A stretch of DNA of 64,000 nucleotides from Sphingomonas alpina (lineage in GTDB: Bacteria > Pseudomonadota > Alphaproteobacteria > Sphingomonadales > Sphingomonadaceae). This document shows, piece after piece, positions 49,386 to 59,215 of this stretch. The stretch covers positions 4,672,501 to 4,736,500 of the forward strand of contig NZ_CP061038.1 of assembly GCF_014490665.1 (NCBI RefSeq), read 5' to 3'. Position 1 is the first letter of the stretch, and every line of letters starts with the position of its first letter. Both the position numbers and the translations under genes were made by a program. Below the pieces are notes generated by a model. The model was not told the DNA's origin and did not search any database. It saw only the letters and a program-made list of their open reading frames with translations.

Positions 49386-51953
49386 ATGCAGCTTGTCATT
49401 GTCGAATCGCCCGCCAAGGCGAAAACCATCGAGAAATATCTGGGCTCCGACTATCGCGTTCTCGCGAGCTACGGCCATGTCCGCGATCTGCCGCCCAAGG
49501 ACGGCTCGGTGAATCCCGATGACGGCTTCGCGATGGAATGGGAAAACTACGCCGACAAGGCGAAGCAATTGAAAGCGATCGCCGATCTGGCGAAGACCGC
49601 CGACCGATTGATCCTCGCAACCGATCCCGATCGTGAGGGCGAGGCGATTTCATGGCATGTCCAGGAAGTGCTGCGCAACCGCAAGGCGCTGCCCAAGGAT
49701 GTGCAGCGCGTGACCTTCAACGCGATCACCAAGGCGACGGTGACCGAGGCGATGAAGCACCCGCGCGAGCTCGATACCGACCTGATCGACGCCTATCGTG
49801 CGCGCCGTGCGCTCGACTATCTGGTCGGCTTCACTCTGTCGCCGGTGCTGTGGCGCAAGCTGCCCGGCGCCAAGTCGGCCGGCCGCGTGCAGTCGGTCGC
49901 GCTGCGCCTGATCGTGCAGCGCGAGCGCGAGATCGAAGCGTTCAAGGCACAGGAATATTGGTCGGTCGTCGCCGACATGGAGCAGGACGGCACGCCGTTC
50001 CAGGCGCGGCTCGTCACCTTCGAAGGCAAGAAGCTCGACCGGCTGTCGATCGGCGAAGAAGGCACCGCGAAGCGCGCCAAGCAAGCGGTCGAGGAGGGAC
50101 GCTTCAGCGTCCAGACCGTCGAGGTCAAGCCGGCCACGCGCAACCCGCCGCCGCCCTTTACCACCTCGACCCTGCAGCAGGAGGCGTCGCGCAAGCTCGG
50201 CTTCTCCGCCGATCATACGATGCGTATCGCGCAAGGGCTCTACGAGGACGGCGCGATCACCTATATGCGGACCGACGGCGTACAGATGGACGGATCGGCC
50301 ATTTCCGCCGCGCGCAAGGCGGTCGCGGATCGCTATGACGCGAGCTATGTCCCGGACAGCCCGCGCCAGTATCAGACCAAGGCCAAGAATGCGCAGGAAG
50401 CGCATGAGGCGATCCGTCCGACCGACTTCGGCAAGGACAAGATGGGCGGTGGCGATCATGCGCGGCTCTACGACCTGATCTGGAAGCGTGCGCTCGCCAG
50501 CCAGATGGCGTCCGCGCGGATGGAGCGCACCACGGTCGAGCTGCTCGACGGCTCGGGCCAGACCGGCCTGCGCGCGACCGGCCAGGTCGTGCTCTTCCCC
50601 GGCTATCTCGCGCTCTATGAAGAAGGCTCGGACGACAGCGCCGATGAGGAAAGCCGCCGCCTGCCGCGCATGCGCGAAGGCGATGCGCCGGCCAAGAAGG
50701 GCGTCACCGCCGAACAGCATTTCACGCAACCGCCGCCGCGCTTCTCCGAAGCGTCGCTGGTCAAGCGGCTGGAGGAGCTCGGCATCGGCCGGCCCTCGAC
50801 CTATGCCTCGATCATCAAGACGCTGAAGGACCGCGCCTATGTGCGGGTCGAGAAGAACCGCTTCTTCGCCGAGGAAAGTGGGCGGCTGGTGACGGCGTTC
50901 CTCGAACGCTTCTTCGAGAAATATGTCGGCTATGATTTCACCGCCGGGCTCGAGGATGAGCTTGACGAAGTGTCGGGTGGCCGCGCGCAATGGCAATCGG
51001 TGCTCGACGCCTTCTGGAAGGACTTCAAGCCGCGCACCAATGAAGTGATGGAGCAGAAGCCGTCGGAAGTGACCGCCGCGCTTGACCTGTTCCTCGAACC
51101 CTATCTCTTCCCGGCCAAGGCCGATGGCGGCGATCCGCGACTGTGCCCGAATTGCGGCGAGGGGCGGCTTGCGCTGCGCGGCGGCAAGTTCGGCGCGTTC
51201 GTCGCCTGCTCCAACTATCCGGAGTGCAAATATACCCGTCGCTTCGGTCAGGGCGGTGGCGACGAGGGCGGCGATGCCGGTCCCGAGACGATGGGCAATG
51301 ATCCCGAGACCGGCCTGCCGGTCGAACGCAAGGCGGGGCGCTTCGGCCCCTATATCCAGCTCGGCGAGGGCAAGGACGCAAAGCGTGCCTCGATCCCCAA
51401 GGACATTCCGGAGCTCGACCTGGAATGGGCGCTGAAGCTGCTCAGTCTGCCGCGCACCGTCGGCACGCATCCGGAAAGCGGCGAGCCGATTACCGCGTCG
51501 ATCGGGCGCTATGGGCCTTATCTTGCTCATGCCGGCAAATATGCGCGGCTCGGCTCGACCATGGAGGTGTTCGAGACCGGCATGAACACCGCGGTGGTCA
51601 AGCTGGCCGAGGCGGCGGCGGGCGGCGGACGTCCGCAGCGTGGCGCCCAGGCGCCGCTCAAGATCCTCGGCAAGCATCCGCGCACCGAAGCCGAGATCAA
51701 GCTGATGGAGGGGCGTTACGGTCCCTATGTCACGGACGGCGAAACCAATGCCACTCTGCCCAAGTCGATCGAGAAGGATGCGCTGACCCTGGAAGAAGCC
51801 GCGCAGCTGCTCGATGCGCGCGCCGCTGCGGGACCGTCGAAGAAGGGCAAGAAGAAAGCTCCGGCGAAAAAAGCCGCTGCCAAGAAGGCGCCGGCCAAGA
51901 AGGCCGCAGCGAAGAAGCCGGCGGCCAAGGCGAAGGCGGTGGCCGCCGAATGA
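49386..51953 (+). CDS. topA: DNA topoisomerase I
   Basis: 855 residues. Toprim domain at the start (MQLVIVESPAKAKTIEKYLG) with acidic triad in ATDPDREGEAISWH, and catalytic Tyr in AITYMRTDGVQMD (near residue 298). A zinc finger (CPNCGEGRL and CSNYPECKYTR) near 585-615 is followed by GRFGPYIQLGEG-type C-terminal repeats, then a Lys/Ala-rich tail (APAKKAAAKKAPAKKAAAKK) that binds DNA. It relaxes negative supercoils. The stop overlaps the next start by 4 bases. Confidence 0.98.
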   Translation: MQLVIVESPAKAKTIEKYLGSDYRVLASYGHVRDLPPKDGSVNPDDGFAMEWENYADKAKQLKAIADLAKTADRLILATDPDREGEAISWHVQEVLRNRKALPKDVQRVTFNAITKATVTEAMKHPRELDTDLIDAYRARRALDYLVGFTLSPVLWRKLPGAKSAGRVQSVALRLIVQREREIEAFKAQEYWSVVADMEQDGTPFQARLVTFEGKKLDRLSIGEEGTAKRAKQAVEEGRFSVQTVEVKPATRNPPPPFTTSTLQQEASRKLGFSADHTMRIAQGLYEDGAITYMRTDGVQMDGSAISAARKAVADRYDASYVPDSPRQYQTKAKNAQEAHEAIRPTDFGKDKMGGGDHARLYDLIWKRALASQMASARMERTTVELLDGSGQTGLRATGQVVLFPGYLALYEEGSDDSADEESRRLPRMREGDAPAKKGVTAEQHFTQPPPRFSEASLVKRLEELGIGRPSTYASIIKTLKDRAYVRVEKNRFFAEESGRLVTAFLERFFEKYVGYDFTAGLEDELDEVSGGRAQWQSVLDAFWKDFKPRTNEVMEQKPSEVTAALDLFLEPYLFPAKADGGDPRLCPNCGEGRLALRGGKFGAFVACSNYPECKYTRRFGQGGGDEGGDAGPETMGNDPETGLPVERKAGRFGPYIQLGEGKDAKRASIPKDIPELDLEWALKLLSLPRTVGTHPESGEPITASIGRYGPYLAHAGKYARLGSTMEVFETGMNTAVVKLAEAAAGGGRPQRGAQAPLKILGKHPRTEAEIKLMEGRYGPYVTDGETNATLPKSIEKDALTLEEAAQLLDARAAAGPSKKGKKKAPAKKAAAKKAPAKKAAAKKPAAKAKAVAAE

Positions 51954-52411
51954 CGGTGACGATCCGGTCCTATGCCGATCCGGATCGGACCCGCATGCTG
52001 GCGATCTTCGATGCCAACACGCCGGCTTTCTTCGCAGTCAATGAGCGGGCGGACTTCATCGCCTGGCTCGACCGCCATGCCGCGCTCCATGCGGTGTGCG
52101 TGCGGGACGGCCCAATCGAAGCGGGAGTGGTGGTGGCGGGTTTCGCCGTTGCGCCGGGCACGCCGGGCCGCGCGCATCTCAACTGGATCCTGGTCGATCC
52201 GGCGGCGCAGGGCGGCGGTATCGGTCGCGCGATGATGGCGGCGGCGCGTGCGCGGGCGGCCGGGCTGGGCGCGACGATCGTCGATATCGCGGCGAGCCAG
52301 CATTCCGCGCCGTTCTTCGCACGACACGGTGCGCGCACGCTCGGGCGGATCGATGACGGCTGGGGCCCCGGCATGCATCGGGTCGATATGGAGTGGCCGC
52401 TCGAGCTTTAG
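51950..52411 (+). CDS. GNAT-family N-acetyltransferase
   Basis: 153 residues. The acetyl-CoA motif A is NWILVDPAAQGGGIGRAMMAAARARAAGLG (core VDPAAQGGGIGRAMM), followed by DIAASQHSAPFFARHGARTL (core SxxAxPFFxRxGA). The N-terminus is TIRSYADPDRTRMLAIFDANTPAFFA. The acyl acceptor is unknown. It overlaps topA by 4 bases, which suggests shared expression only. Confidence 0.9.
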   Translation: MTVTIRSYADPDRTRMLAIFDANTPAFFAVNERADFIAWLDRHAALHAVCVRDGPIEAGVVVAGFAVAPGTPGRAHLNWILVDPAAQGGGIGRAMMAAARARAAGLGATIVDIAASQHSAPFFARHGARTLGRIDDGWGPGMHRVDMEWPLEL

Positions 52412-52418
52412 GCGGTGC

Positions 52419-52823
52419 TCAGCCCGGCATCGGGCTATGCACCAGGATCAACAGCCACACTGCCAGGCCAAGCAGGATCAGCAGGGTGCCGACGATCCCG
52501 ATCGAGCGGGTCGCGGTGGGCGGTCCGGGCGGGTTGAACAGGCCGATCGCGTTGAGCGTGCGGCATGCGACAAAGGCGCTGGCGACGATGCCGAGCGCCA
52601 GATGGTTCGCGTCGTAGGTTTCGAGCAGGCCGATCAGGATGATGCCGATCGGGGCATATTCGGTAAGGTTGCCATGCGCGCGGATCGCGCAGGCCAGGCC
52701 TTGCTGGCCGGCGTCGCCGAACGACGCTTCATATTTGATCCGCAGGCGGATCGTCGCGACCGACAGGAAGACCAGCAGCAGCGCAAGCGCGACCGTGGTG
52801 AGCGCGGTGATCATCATGTGCAT
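52419..52823 (-). CDS. MAPEG-family membrane protein
   Basis: 134 residues, four membrane helices. It has RLRIKYEASFGDAGQQGLACAIRAHGNLTEYAPIGIILIGLLE (core RxHxNxxEYxPxxLxLLxLxE), which is the MAPEG signature including the Arg-x-His-x-N-x-x-E region, and LNAIGLFNPPG. Relatives are glutathione-using membrane enzymes and bacterial YecN-like proteins. The catalytic role is unknown. Convergent with the GNAT gene, 7 bp apart. Confidence 0.88.
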   Translation of the reverse strand: MHMMITALTTVALALLLVFLSVATIRLRIKYEASFGDAGQQGLACAIRAHGNLTEYAPIGIILIGLLETYDANHLALGIVASAFVACRTLNAIGLFNPPGPPTATRSIGIVGTLLILLGLAVWLLILVHSPMPG

Positions 52824-52882
52824 CGACCCCTCCGTTTATCGTTACGGAGGCGATCCTACGCCCGATCGATGGAGAAGCCCAG

Positions 52883-53179
52883 TCAGGCGGCGCGCGGGCT
52901 GGTCATGTGCAGCCAGGCACGAGCGGCCTTTTGCGCGATGGCGATGTCGCGTGCGCTCATATCCTCGGAAATCTCGCTGCGGCAGGCCTGCGCCGCCTCG
53001 CTGCCCGCGACTGCGGCCAGGTTGAACCATTTATGCGCTTCGATCAGGTCGATATCGATCCCGGCCGCGCCGCTGGAATAGACCATGCCCAGTTCATAAC
53101 AGGCATCGGCGTCGCCGCGTGCCGCATCAGCCAATCGGCTGTCGATCAGAAACTGTGCGCTCTTCAGGCTGCTGCCCAT
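52883..53179 (-). CDS. Sel1/TPR-like repeat protein
   Basis: 98 residues with one clear Sel1-like repeat: ARGDADACYELGMVYSSGAAGIDIDLIEAHKWFNLAAVAGSEAAQACR (core AxxxLGxxYxxG, DxxEAxKWFxLAAxxG). Small Sel1 proteins act as protein-binding scaffolds. No signal peptide. Upstream (53180-53290) are TTAACCATTC and GGTTAATGGT words and a hairpin that belongs to panC. Function unknown. Confidence 0.78.
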   Translation of the reverse strand: MGSSLKSAQFLIDSRLADAARGDADACYELGMVYSSGAAGIDIDLIEAHKWFNLAAVAGSEAAQACRSEISEDMSARDIAIAQKAARAWLHMTSPRAA

Positions 53180-53255
53180 GTCACTAACCCCCGTTAACCA
53201 TTCCTACGGCCTGACTTTGCCGCGTGGGGATCAACAAATGGTTAATGGTCATTAG

Positions 53256-53273
53256 GGACGTTTGCGCGTCCCT
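53256..53273 (-). terminator. Hairpin after panC
   Basis: GGGACG and CGTCCC around a 6-base loop, 18 bp beyond the panC stop on the minus strand. Only TAATG follows, so it is a weak intrinsic terminator at most. Confidence 0.5.
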
Positions 53274-53290
53274 CCGTATTGGGGTGTTGG

Positions 53291-54139
53291 TTAAGCCGGT
53301 ACTAATTCGATCGCGAGGTTGTCGATCAGCCGTGTCGTACCAATCCGCGCGGCGGCGAGCAGGCGTCGCGGGCGGGCGGGATCGCCGTCGGGAGCGAGCG
53401 TTTCGGCGTCGACGAGTTCGACATAATCGACCTCGAAACCGGCTGCCCTGAGCGATTCGCGTGCCGTATCGAGCGCGGCCTCGGCATCGTCGCCGCGCCC
53501 GATCGCCTTGGCCGCGACGCCGAGCGCGCGGGGCAGCGCGACGGCGCGGGCGCGCTGCTCGTCGTCGAGATAGATGTTGCGTGACGAGAGCGCGAGGCCG
53601 TCATCCTCGCGCTGCGTGGGCACGCCGACAATCTCGATATCCAGGTCGAGGTCGATGACCATGCGGCGAATCACCGCGAGCTGCTGGAAATCCTTCTCGC
53701 CGAAATAAGCGGTGTCGGGCCGCACCTGATTGAACAATTTGGTGACGACGGTCGCGACGCCGTCGAAATGCCCCGGCCGCGCTGCGCCGTCCAGGCCGTC
53801 GCTGACACCGGCGACCGAGATATTCGTGGCGAAGTCCTGCGGGTACATGATCTCGACCGGCGGCATCCACAACAGGTCGCAGCCCGCCTCTTTCAGCATG
53901 CGCGTATCGGCGGTCTCCTTGCGTGGATAGCGCGACAGATCCTCGTTCGCACCGAACTGTTTCGGGTTGACGAAGATCGACGCGATCACGCGCGTGCCGG
54001 TGCGCTTCGCCGCTTCGACCAGTGCCATATGGCCGGCATGCAGCGCGCCCATCGTCGGCACCAGCGCGATTCGGGCCCCCTCGGCGCGGAACGCAGCGAC
54101 TGCCTCACGCAGGGACTCGGTCTGACGGATGGTTTGCAC
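53291..54139 (-). CDS. panC: Pantothenate synthetase
   Basis: 282 residues. It condenses pantoate and beta-alanine with ATP. HIGH-like motif is PTMGALHAGHMALV (PTMGxLHxGH), then SIFVNPKQFGANEDLSRYPR (core VNPxQFxxxEDxxxYPR), GHFDGVATVVTKLFN (core GHFxGVxTVVxKLF) and the KMSKS-like DGLALSSRNIYL (core LALSSRN). Convergent with nothing; divergent from mipZ, whose GTG lies 82 bp away. Confidence 0.97.
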   Translation of the reverse strand: MQTIRQTESLREAVAAFRAEGARIALVPTMGALHAGHMALVEAAKRTGTRVIASIFVNPKQFGANEDLSRYPRKETADTRMLKEAGCDLLWMPPVEIMYPQDFATNISVAGVSDGLDGAARPGHFDGVATVVTKLFNQVRPDTAYFGEKDFQQLAVIRRMVIDLDLDIEIVGVPTQREDDGLALSSRNIYLDDEQRARAVALPRALGVAAKAIGRGDDAEAALDTARESLRAAGFEVDYVELVDAETLAPDGDPARPRRLLAAARIGTTRLIDNLAIELVPA

Positions 54140-54220
54140 GCGCTACTAGCCTTCGATAAGGACGGGCGGGCCTTCTATGGGGGGGCGGTCCAGCCAGGCA
54201 ACCAGGGGAAATCAAGGACT

Positions 54221-55030
54221 GTGTCGACGGTTGCGCAAAAGCCACACGTGCAAAGGCCGCACGTCATCGTATTCGCCAATGAAAAGGGCGGTACGGGGAA
54301 ATCCACCACTGCGGTCCATGTCGCGATCGCGCTCGAGGCGCGGGGCGCGCGCGTCGCCGCATTCGATCTCGATCATCGTCAGCGCACCATGGGGCGTTAT
54401 CTCGACAATCGGGCCGAGACCGGCAAGCGCACCGGTCGCGAATTGCCGATCCCGCGCCATGCGACGCATGACGGCGAGAGTTTGGCGCGCTACACCGAGA
54501 CGCTCGACGCGCTGTCCGTGGATACCGATTTCCTGGTCATCGATACGCCGGGCCGTGACGACCGTTTCGCACGCATGGCCGCGCAGCGTGCCGATACATT
54601 GGTCACGCCGATGAACGACAGCTTCGTCGATTTCGACCTGATCGGACAGGTCGATCCGGTAACCTACAAGGTGACCCGCCCCAGCTTCTATGCCGAACTG
54701 ATCTGGGATGCGCGCAAGGCACGGGCCAAGGCCGACGGCTCGACGATCGACTGGGTCGTGCTGCGCAACCGGGTCCAGCATATCGAGGCGCGCAACATGC
54801 GCCGCGTGTCCGAAGCACTCGACCAGCTCGCCAAGCGGGTCGGCTTCCGCATCATTCCAGGGCTCGGCGAGCGGGTGATCTATCGCGAGCTGTTCCCCAA
54901 AGGACTGACCATGCTCGATGCGCGTGAATTCGGCGAAATGGGCCTGGCCCATGTCGCGGCACGCCAGGAATTGCGCGAGATGATGGCCGCGCTCGCCTTG
55001 CCCGAGCCCGTCCTGCCGCTGTTCGCTTGA
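54221..55030 (+). CDS. mipZ: MipZ-like division-site ATPase (ParA family)
   Basis: 269 residues from GTG 54221 with an AAGGA ribosome site. Deviant Walker A in VIVFANEKGGTGKSTTAVHVA (KGGTGKST), Walker A' Asp in AFDLDHRQRTMGRYLDNR (core DLDxRQxTxxRYLxNR, a MipZ hallmark), and DTDFLVIDTPGRDDRFARM (core VIDTPG). MipZ forms a gradient from the pole that stops FtsZ rings near the origin. Its length equals Caulobacter MipZ. It is not FlhG. Confidence 0.93.
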   Translation: MSTVAQKPHVQRPHVIVFANEKGGTGKSTTAVHVAIALEARGARVAAFDLDHRQRTMGRYLDNRAETGKRTGRELPIPRHATHDGESLARYTETLDALSVDTDFLVIDTPGRDDRFARMAAQRADTLVTPMNDSFVDFDLIGQVDPVTYKVTRPSFYAELIWDARKARAKADGSTIDWVVLRNRVQHIEARNMRRVSEALDQLAKRVGFRIIPGLGERVIYRELFPKGLTMLDAREFGEMGLAHVAARQELREMMAALALPEPVLPLFA

Positions 55031-55040
55031 GCCCGCGACC

Positions 55041-55322
55041 ATGATTTTCAAAATAATCGTTGCTGTGCTGGTTGCCTATGCCGGCTGGTACCTGTGGCAG
55101 GGCCCGAAGAAGACGCACCGGCGAATTCGGCCGGAGACGCTGAACGTTGAAGCCGCGGCGGCGCGCGCGGTGCTGGGCGTGCATGCGGAGGCAAGCGAGG
55201 CCGAAATCCGCGCCGCGCATCGTCGCTTGATCAGCGCGGTCCATCCGGATCACGGCGGCTCGGCCGAACTGACGCGCCGGGTCAATGCCGCGCGCGATAC
55301 CTTGTTGAAGCGCCCAAGTTGA
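55041..55322 (+). CDS. Membrane-anchored J-domain protein
   Basis: 93 residues: a membrane helix at 3-20 and a C-terminal J domain with [49 protein letters not shown] (core HPDHGG with the essential HPD). It should stimulate a DnaK-type Hsp70 at the inner membrane. The DnaJ-domain part is only helices I-III. It follows mipZ by 10 bp. Confidence 0.9.
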   Translation: MIFKIIVAVLVAYAGWYLWQGPKKTHRRIRPETLNVEAAAARAVLGVHAEASEAEIRAAHRRLISAVHPDHGGSAELTRRVNAARDTLLKRPS

Positions 55323-55386
55323 TGCGCGCGCGTTGAACTTTCTTCGCGCTTGCCGATTGAAGACGCAAATCATGACAGGAGTTCCG

Positions 55387-56769
55387 ATGACCCATGTTTT
55401 CGACCCTACGTCCCTGCGCGAATATGACATTCGCGGTATTGTCGGAAAGACATTGGGTCCGGCCGATGCGACTGCGATCGGGCGCGGTTTCGCGACGCGC
55501 CTGCGACGCGCGGGCGGCACGCGGGTGGCGGTCGGCTATGATGGGCGGACCTCGTCGCCTGAGCTGGAAACCGCGCTGATCGCCGGCTTGACCGCATCAG
55601 GTGTCGATGTCGTGCGCACCGGCATGGGGCCGACGCCGCAGCTCTATTATGCCGAAGCGATCCTTGAGGTGGATGGCGGAATCCAGATCACTGGCAGCCA
55701 CAACCCAGGCAATTACAACGGCTTCAAGATGGTGCTGCAGCATCTGCCCTTCTTCGGCGCCGACATTCAGGATCTGGCGAGGCTGGCCGAGGCTGGCGAC
55801 TGGGAAGAAGGCGAAGGCGTCGTTACCGAGGCCGATATCGTCGACGATTATGTCGGACGCCTGCTCGCCGGCTATGTCGGGGGCGCGTACCGGATCGGCT
55901 GGGACGCCGGCAACGGCGCGTCGGGTCCGGTGATCGAGAAGCTGACCAAGCTGCTGCCGGGCGAGCATCACCTGCTCTACACCGAGGTCGATGGCACTTT
56001 CCCCAACCATCATCCCGATCCGACCGAGGAGAAGAACCTCGCCGATCTGAAAAAGCTGGTGGCCGACAAGCAGCTCGATTTCGGGCTGGCGTTCGACGGC
56101 GATGGCGACCGTATCGGTGCGATCGATGGCCAGGGCCGGGTGATCTGGGGCGATCAGCTGCTGTCGATCCTGGCAGAGCCGGTGCTGAAGGAATTGCCCG
56201 GCGCGACGATCATCGCCGATGTGAAGGCATCGCAGGCGCTGTTCGACCGCGTGAAGGAACTGGGCGGTGAGCCCTTGATGTGGAAGACCGGACACAGCCT
56301 GATCAAGACCAAGATGAAGGAAACCCATGCGCCGCTCGCCGGCGAGATGTCGGGCCATATCTTCTTCGCGCACGACTATTACGGCTTCGACGATGCGCAA
56401 TATGCCGCCGTCCGGCTGATCCGCGCGGTGCACATGATCGGCAAGTCTATGACCGAGATTCGCGGCGCGATGCCCGCTCTGGTCAACACGCCCGAGATGC
56501 GCTTCCAGGTCGATGAGAGCCGCAAGTTTGCGGTGGTCGAGGAAGTGCTGGAGCGGCTCGAGCAGGAAGGCGCCGACGTCAACCGCACCGATGGCGCGCG
56601 AGTCAACACCCCCGACGGCTGGTGGCTGCTGCGCGCCTCGAACACCCAGGATGTGCTGGTCGCGCGCGCCGAGGCGAAGGACCAGGCTGCACTCGACCGG
56701 CTGCTGGCAATGATCGATGCGCAACTCGCCGCGAGTGGCCTGGTGCGCGGTGAACAGGCGGGACACTGA
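55387..56769 (+). CDS. Phosphomannomutase / phosphoglucomutase
   Basis: 460 residues from [17 protein letters not shown] (core FREYDIRG), with AGGAG 6 bases before the ATG. The catalytic Ser lies in [16 protein letters not shown] (core TGSHNP), the Mg loop is [12 protein letters not shown] (core DGDGDR), sugar binding GEMSGHIFF, and phosphate binding RASNTQ near the C-terminus. It belongs to the AlgC/ManB group making mannose-1-P and glucose-1-P for polysaccharides. A good terminator follows. Confidence 0.96.
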   Translation: MTHVFDPTSLREYDIRGIVGKTLGPADATAIGRGFATRLRRAGGTRVAVGYDGRTSSPELETALIAGLTASGVDVVRTGMGPTPQLYYAEAILEVDGGIQITGSHNPGNYNGFKMVLQHLPFFGADIQDLARLAEAGDWEEGEGVVTEADIVDDYVGRLLAGYVGGAYRIGWDAGNGASGPVIEKLTKLLPGEHHLLYTEVDGTFPNHHPDPTEEKNLADLKKLVADKQLDFGLAFDGDGDRIGAIDGQGRVIWGDQLLSILAEPVLKELPGATIIADVKASQALFDRVKELGGEPLMWKTGHSLIKTKMKETHAPLAGEMSGHIFFAHDYYGFDDAQYAAVRLIRAVHMIGKSMTEIRGAMPALVNTPEMRFQVDESRKFAVVEEVLERLEQEGADVNRTDGARVNTPDGWWLLRASNTQDVLVARAEAKDQAALDRLLAMIDAQLAASGLVRGEQAGH

Positions 56770-56775
56770 CCGGAT

Positions 56776-56802
56776 AGCCCTCTCCCCGGTGGGGAGAGGG
56801 CT
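56776..56802. terminator. Perfect 12-bp hairpin after the phosphohexomutase
   Basis: AGCCCTCTCCCC-GGT-GGGGAGAGGGCT starts 7 bp after the stop. AAAAG, not a T run, follows on +. Such CCCTCTCCCC hairpins are common intergenic elements; it may stop transcription from either side. Confidence 0.7.
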
Positions 56803-56844
56803 AAAAGGCTGGCGTTCCGTTGCTGAACTCGCCACTTACGCCTG

Positions 56845-57612
56845 ATGCCGCCACCGCCGCCCCAGATCATCCGCGTCGTCGATCTCGAAACCACCGGTCC
56901 TGCCCCGCCCGCACACGGCGTGTGCGAGATTGGCTGGCAGGATGTCGCGCTCGGCGCCGATGGGCGCTGGGACTTGCAGGGCGAGGGTGGCGCGCGGCTG
57001 GTCAATCCGGGGCGGCCAATCCCGCCGGTGACGCAGGCGATCCATCATATCCTTGACGAGCAGGTTGCGAACGAGCCGCTATGGCATGATGTCGCGCGCG
57101 CGGTGCTCGATCCCTGGCCGCGCCGGGTCGCGCTGGCTGCACACCGCGCGGATTATGAGATGAAGTTCTGCACGCCGGCGCTGACTCATAATGCGCAGTG
57201 GATCTGCACCTGGAAATGCGCGCTGCGGCTGTGGCCCGACAGCCCCAGCTTCTCCAACCAGGTGCTGCGCTACTGGCGCAAGCCCGAGGGGATGGAGCAT
57301 GAACGCGGCCTGCCCGCGCACCGCGCCTTTCCCGATTCCTATGTCACCGCCTTCCACCTGCGTGACATGCTCAATGAAGCCGGGGTGGCGCAGCTGATCG
57401 AATGGTCGAACCTGCCCGGCCTGTTGCCGGCGGTGCGGCAAGGGCCAGATCGCGGCAAGAACTGGCACGAGATCAGCGACGAATCGCTGGCGGTGCAGCT
57501 CGGCGATCGCGACGTGGATGTTCGCTTCAGCGCCGAGACCGAATTGGCGCGGCGGCGCGGCGGTGGCGCGGTCGGGCGTCAGACACCGCAGGGCAGGCTG
57601 TTTGAAGATTGA
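56845..57612 (+). CDS. DnaQ-like 3'-5' exonuclease (exodeoxyribonuclease X type)
   Basis: 255 residues. DEDDh exonuclease motifs: IIRVVDLETTGPA (Exo I, D-x-E), AAHRADYEMKFC (Exo II, D), and LPAHRAFPDSYVTA (Exo III, H-x(5)-D). Acidic catalytic residues are all present. The C-terminal 70 residues (GKNWHEISDESLAVQLGDRDVDVRFSAETELARRR) follow the pattern of the small domain attached to some exonuclease X homologues. Acts on DNA or RNA ends; exact substrate unknown. No operon partner. Confidence 0.86.
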   Translation: MPPPPPQIIRVVDLETTGPAPPAHGVCEIGWQDVALGADGRWDLQGEGGARLVNPGRPIPPVTQAIHHILDEQVANEPLWHDVARAVLDPWPRRVALAAHRADYEMKFCTPALTHNAQWICTWKCALRLWPDSPSFSNQVLRYWRKPEGMEHERGLPAHRAFPDSYVTAFHLRDMLNEAGVAQLIEWSNLPGLLPAVRQGPDRGKNWHEISDESLAVQLGDRDVDVRFSAETELARRRGGGAVGRQTPQGRLFED

Positions 57613-57700
57613 CGCCTGAGGTTATCCTGGCCGATCCGGCTTGATCGAGGTCAAGACGGTGGTGCTGGCCTTCTCTCGGTATCGGTCATAAAGCGAAACA

Positions 57701-59215
57701 ATGTTTCGCGCGCTCGTCAGACGGCTTGGGGTCCGTGAAGCCTTGGTCGGACGAGCCCTGATCGCGTTCATGGCGATCGGGTTTCTCAGCCTGCTCGCCG
57801 CCGGGTACGCAGCCTATCGCTCCACCACGCAAAACGAGCAGCATAGCCAGGCGGTCAACCATACCTATGAGGTCGAGATCGCGATCGACCAGGCGAGCAT
57901 CCTGATCGAGCAGGGCGAGACCTCGCGTCGCGGCTATCTGATCACCGCGCAGCCGAGCTATTTCGACACCTATGCAACGGTTGCGGCGAAGGTTCCCGCT
58001 GCGCTGACGCGTATCGCCACGCTCACCGCCGACAATCCGCGCCAGCGCGCCAACATCGCCCGGCTGACCCTGATCGTCGCGGATTTGAAAGCGCAGCGTG
58101 ACCGGACGATCGCGCTGGTCAAGGAAGGGCGGCAGGCCGAAGCGCTGCGCGTCTTTGGCGAAGAGACCGCAGCGCGACGGATGCGGAACATTCGCGAACT
58201 GGGCAGCGCGATGGGCGATGAGGAACGCCGTTTGCTCGCCATTCGCGATGCCGAACAGCGCGAGAGCCTGCGGACGTTCTACGGCACGCTGATCGTCGCT
58301 GCTATCCTGCTGCTGCTCGTCGCGATCGCGTCGTTGCTGACGGTGTTGCGCTATACCCGCGACCTCGCCGCGTCGCGCGACGTGCTGCGCGACTTCGCCG
58401 ATTCGCTCGAGGGGCTGGTCAATGAGCGCACCGCCGACCTGTCGCGCGCGAATGAGGAGATCCAGCGCTTCGCCTATATCGTCAGTCATGATTTGCGCAG
58501 CCCGCTGGTCAATGTGATGGGCTTCACCGCCGAACTCGACGCGGCCACCGCCGCGATCACCGACCTGATCGATCGCGCCGAGGAGAAGGCGCCGGACATC
58601 GTCACCGAGGAAGCAAGGCTGGCGGCGCGCGAGGATCTGCCCGAGGCGATCCGGTTCATCCGCACCTCGACCCAGAAGATGGACCGGTTGATCAACGCGA
58701 TTCTGAAATTGTCCCGCGAAGGCCGTCGCCTGATCGCGCCCGAGCCGCTCGACCTGAACGCGATGGTCGATGCGATCGGCGGATCGCTCAAGCATTTGAT
58801 CGACGACCGCGGCGCCACGCTGAACGTCGAGGGCAGCCTGCCCCCGATCACCAGCGACCGGTTGGCGGTCGAGCAGATCTTTTCCAACCTGATCGAGAAT
58901 GCAGTCAAATATCTCGACCCGAAGCGCCCCGGCTGGATCATCGTGCGTGGCAAGCGCGAGGGCGTGCGGGTGACCTACGAGATCGAGGATAATGGCCGCG
59001 GCATCGCGCCGGGCGATCATCAGCGCGTGTTCGACCTGTTCCGCCGCTCGGGCCATCAGGACCAGCCGGGCGAGGGCATCGGGCTCGCCCATGTCCGCGC
59101 TTTGGCCTATCGCCTTGGCGGGGTCATCGATGTTGCTTCCGACCTTGGCAAGGGTGCGACCTTCCGGTTGACCCTGCCGCTCACTCTAGCCGACCCACAG
59201 GATAATCGCTCATGA
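57701..59215 (+). CDS. CHASE3 sensor histidine kinase
   Basis: 504 residues. Membrane helices at about 17-38 and 197-220 flank a helical CHASE3 sensor (AIDQASILIEQGETSRRGYLITAQPSYFDTY, core SxxxxxETSRRGYLITxxxxYLxxY). DHp has His in EIQRFAYIVSHDLRSPLVNVMGF (core FAYIVSHDLRSPL); the ATPase domain has NLIENAVKYL, DNGRGI and GEGIGLAHV. Its stop overlaps the receiver gene by 4 bases. Signal unknown. Probably phosphorylates the next gene product. Confidence 0.93.
   Translation: MFRALVRRLGVREALVGRALIAFMAIGFLSLLAAGYAAYRSTTQNEQHSQAVNHTYEVEIAIDQASILIEQGETSRRGYLITAQPSYFDTYATVAAKVPAALTRIATLTADNPRQRANIARLTLIVADLKAQRDRTIALVKEGRQAEALRVFGEETAARRMRNIRELGSAMGDEERRLLAIRDAEQRESLRTFYGTLIVAAILLLLVAIASLLTVLRYTRDLAASRDVLRDFADSLEGLVNERTADLSRANEEIQRFAYIVSHDLRSPLVNVMGFTAELDAATAAITDLIDRAEEKAPDIVTEEARLAAREDLPEAIRFIRTSTQKMDRLINAILKLSREGRRLIAPEPLDLNAMVDAIGGSLKHLIDDRGATLNVEGSLPPITSDRLAVEQIFSNLIENAVKYLDPKRPGWIIVRGKREGVRVTYEIEDNGRGIAPGDHQRVFDLFRRSGHQDQPGEGIGLAHVRALAYRLGGVIDVASDLGKGATFRLTLPLTLADPQDNRS

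Noticed and set aside
49650..51677. A 675-codon open frame on the - strand
   Set aside because: Antisense to topA, whose active-site motifs are intact; composition is that of a shadow frame.
54221..55030. FlhG/FleN flagellar number regulator
   Set aside because: The RQxTxxRYLxNR segment, length and distance from flagellar genes fit MipZ, and no flhF is nearby.
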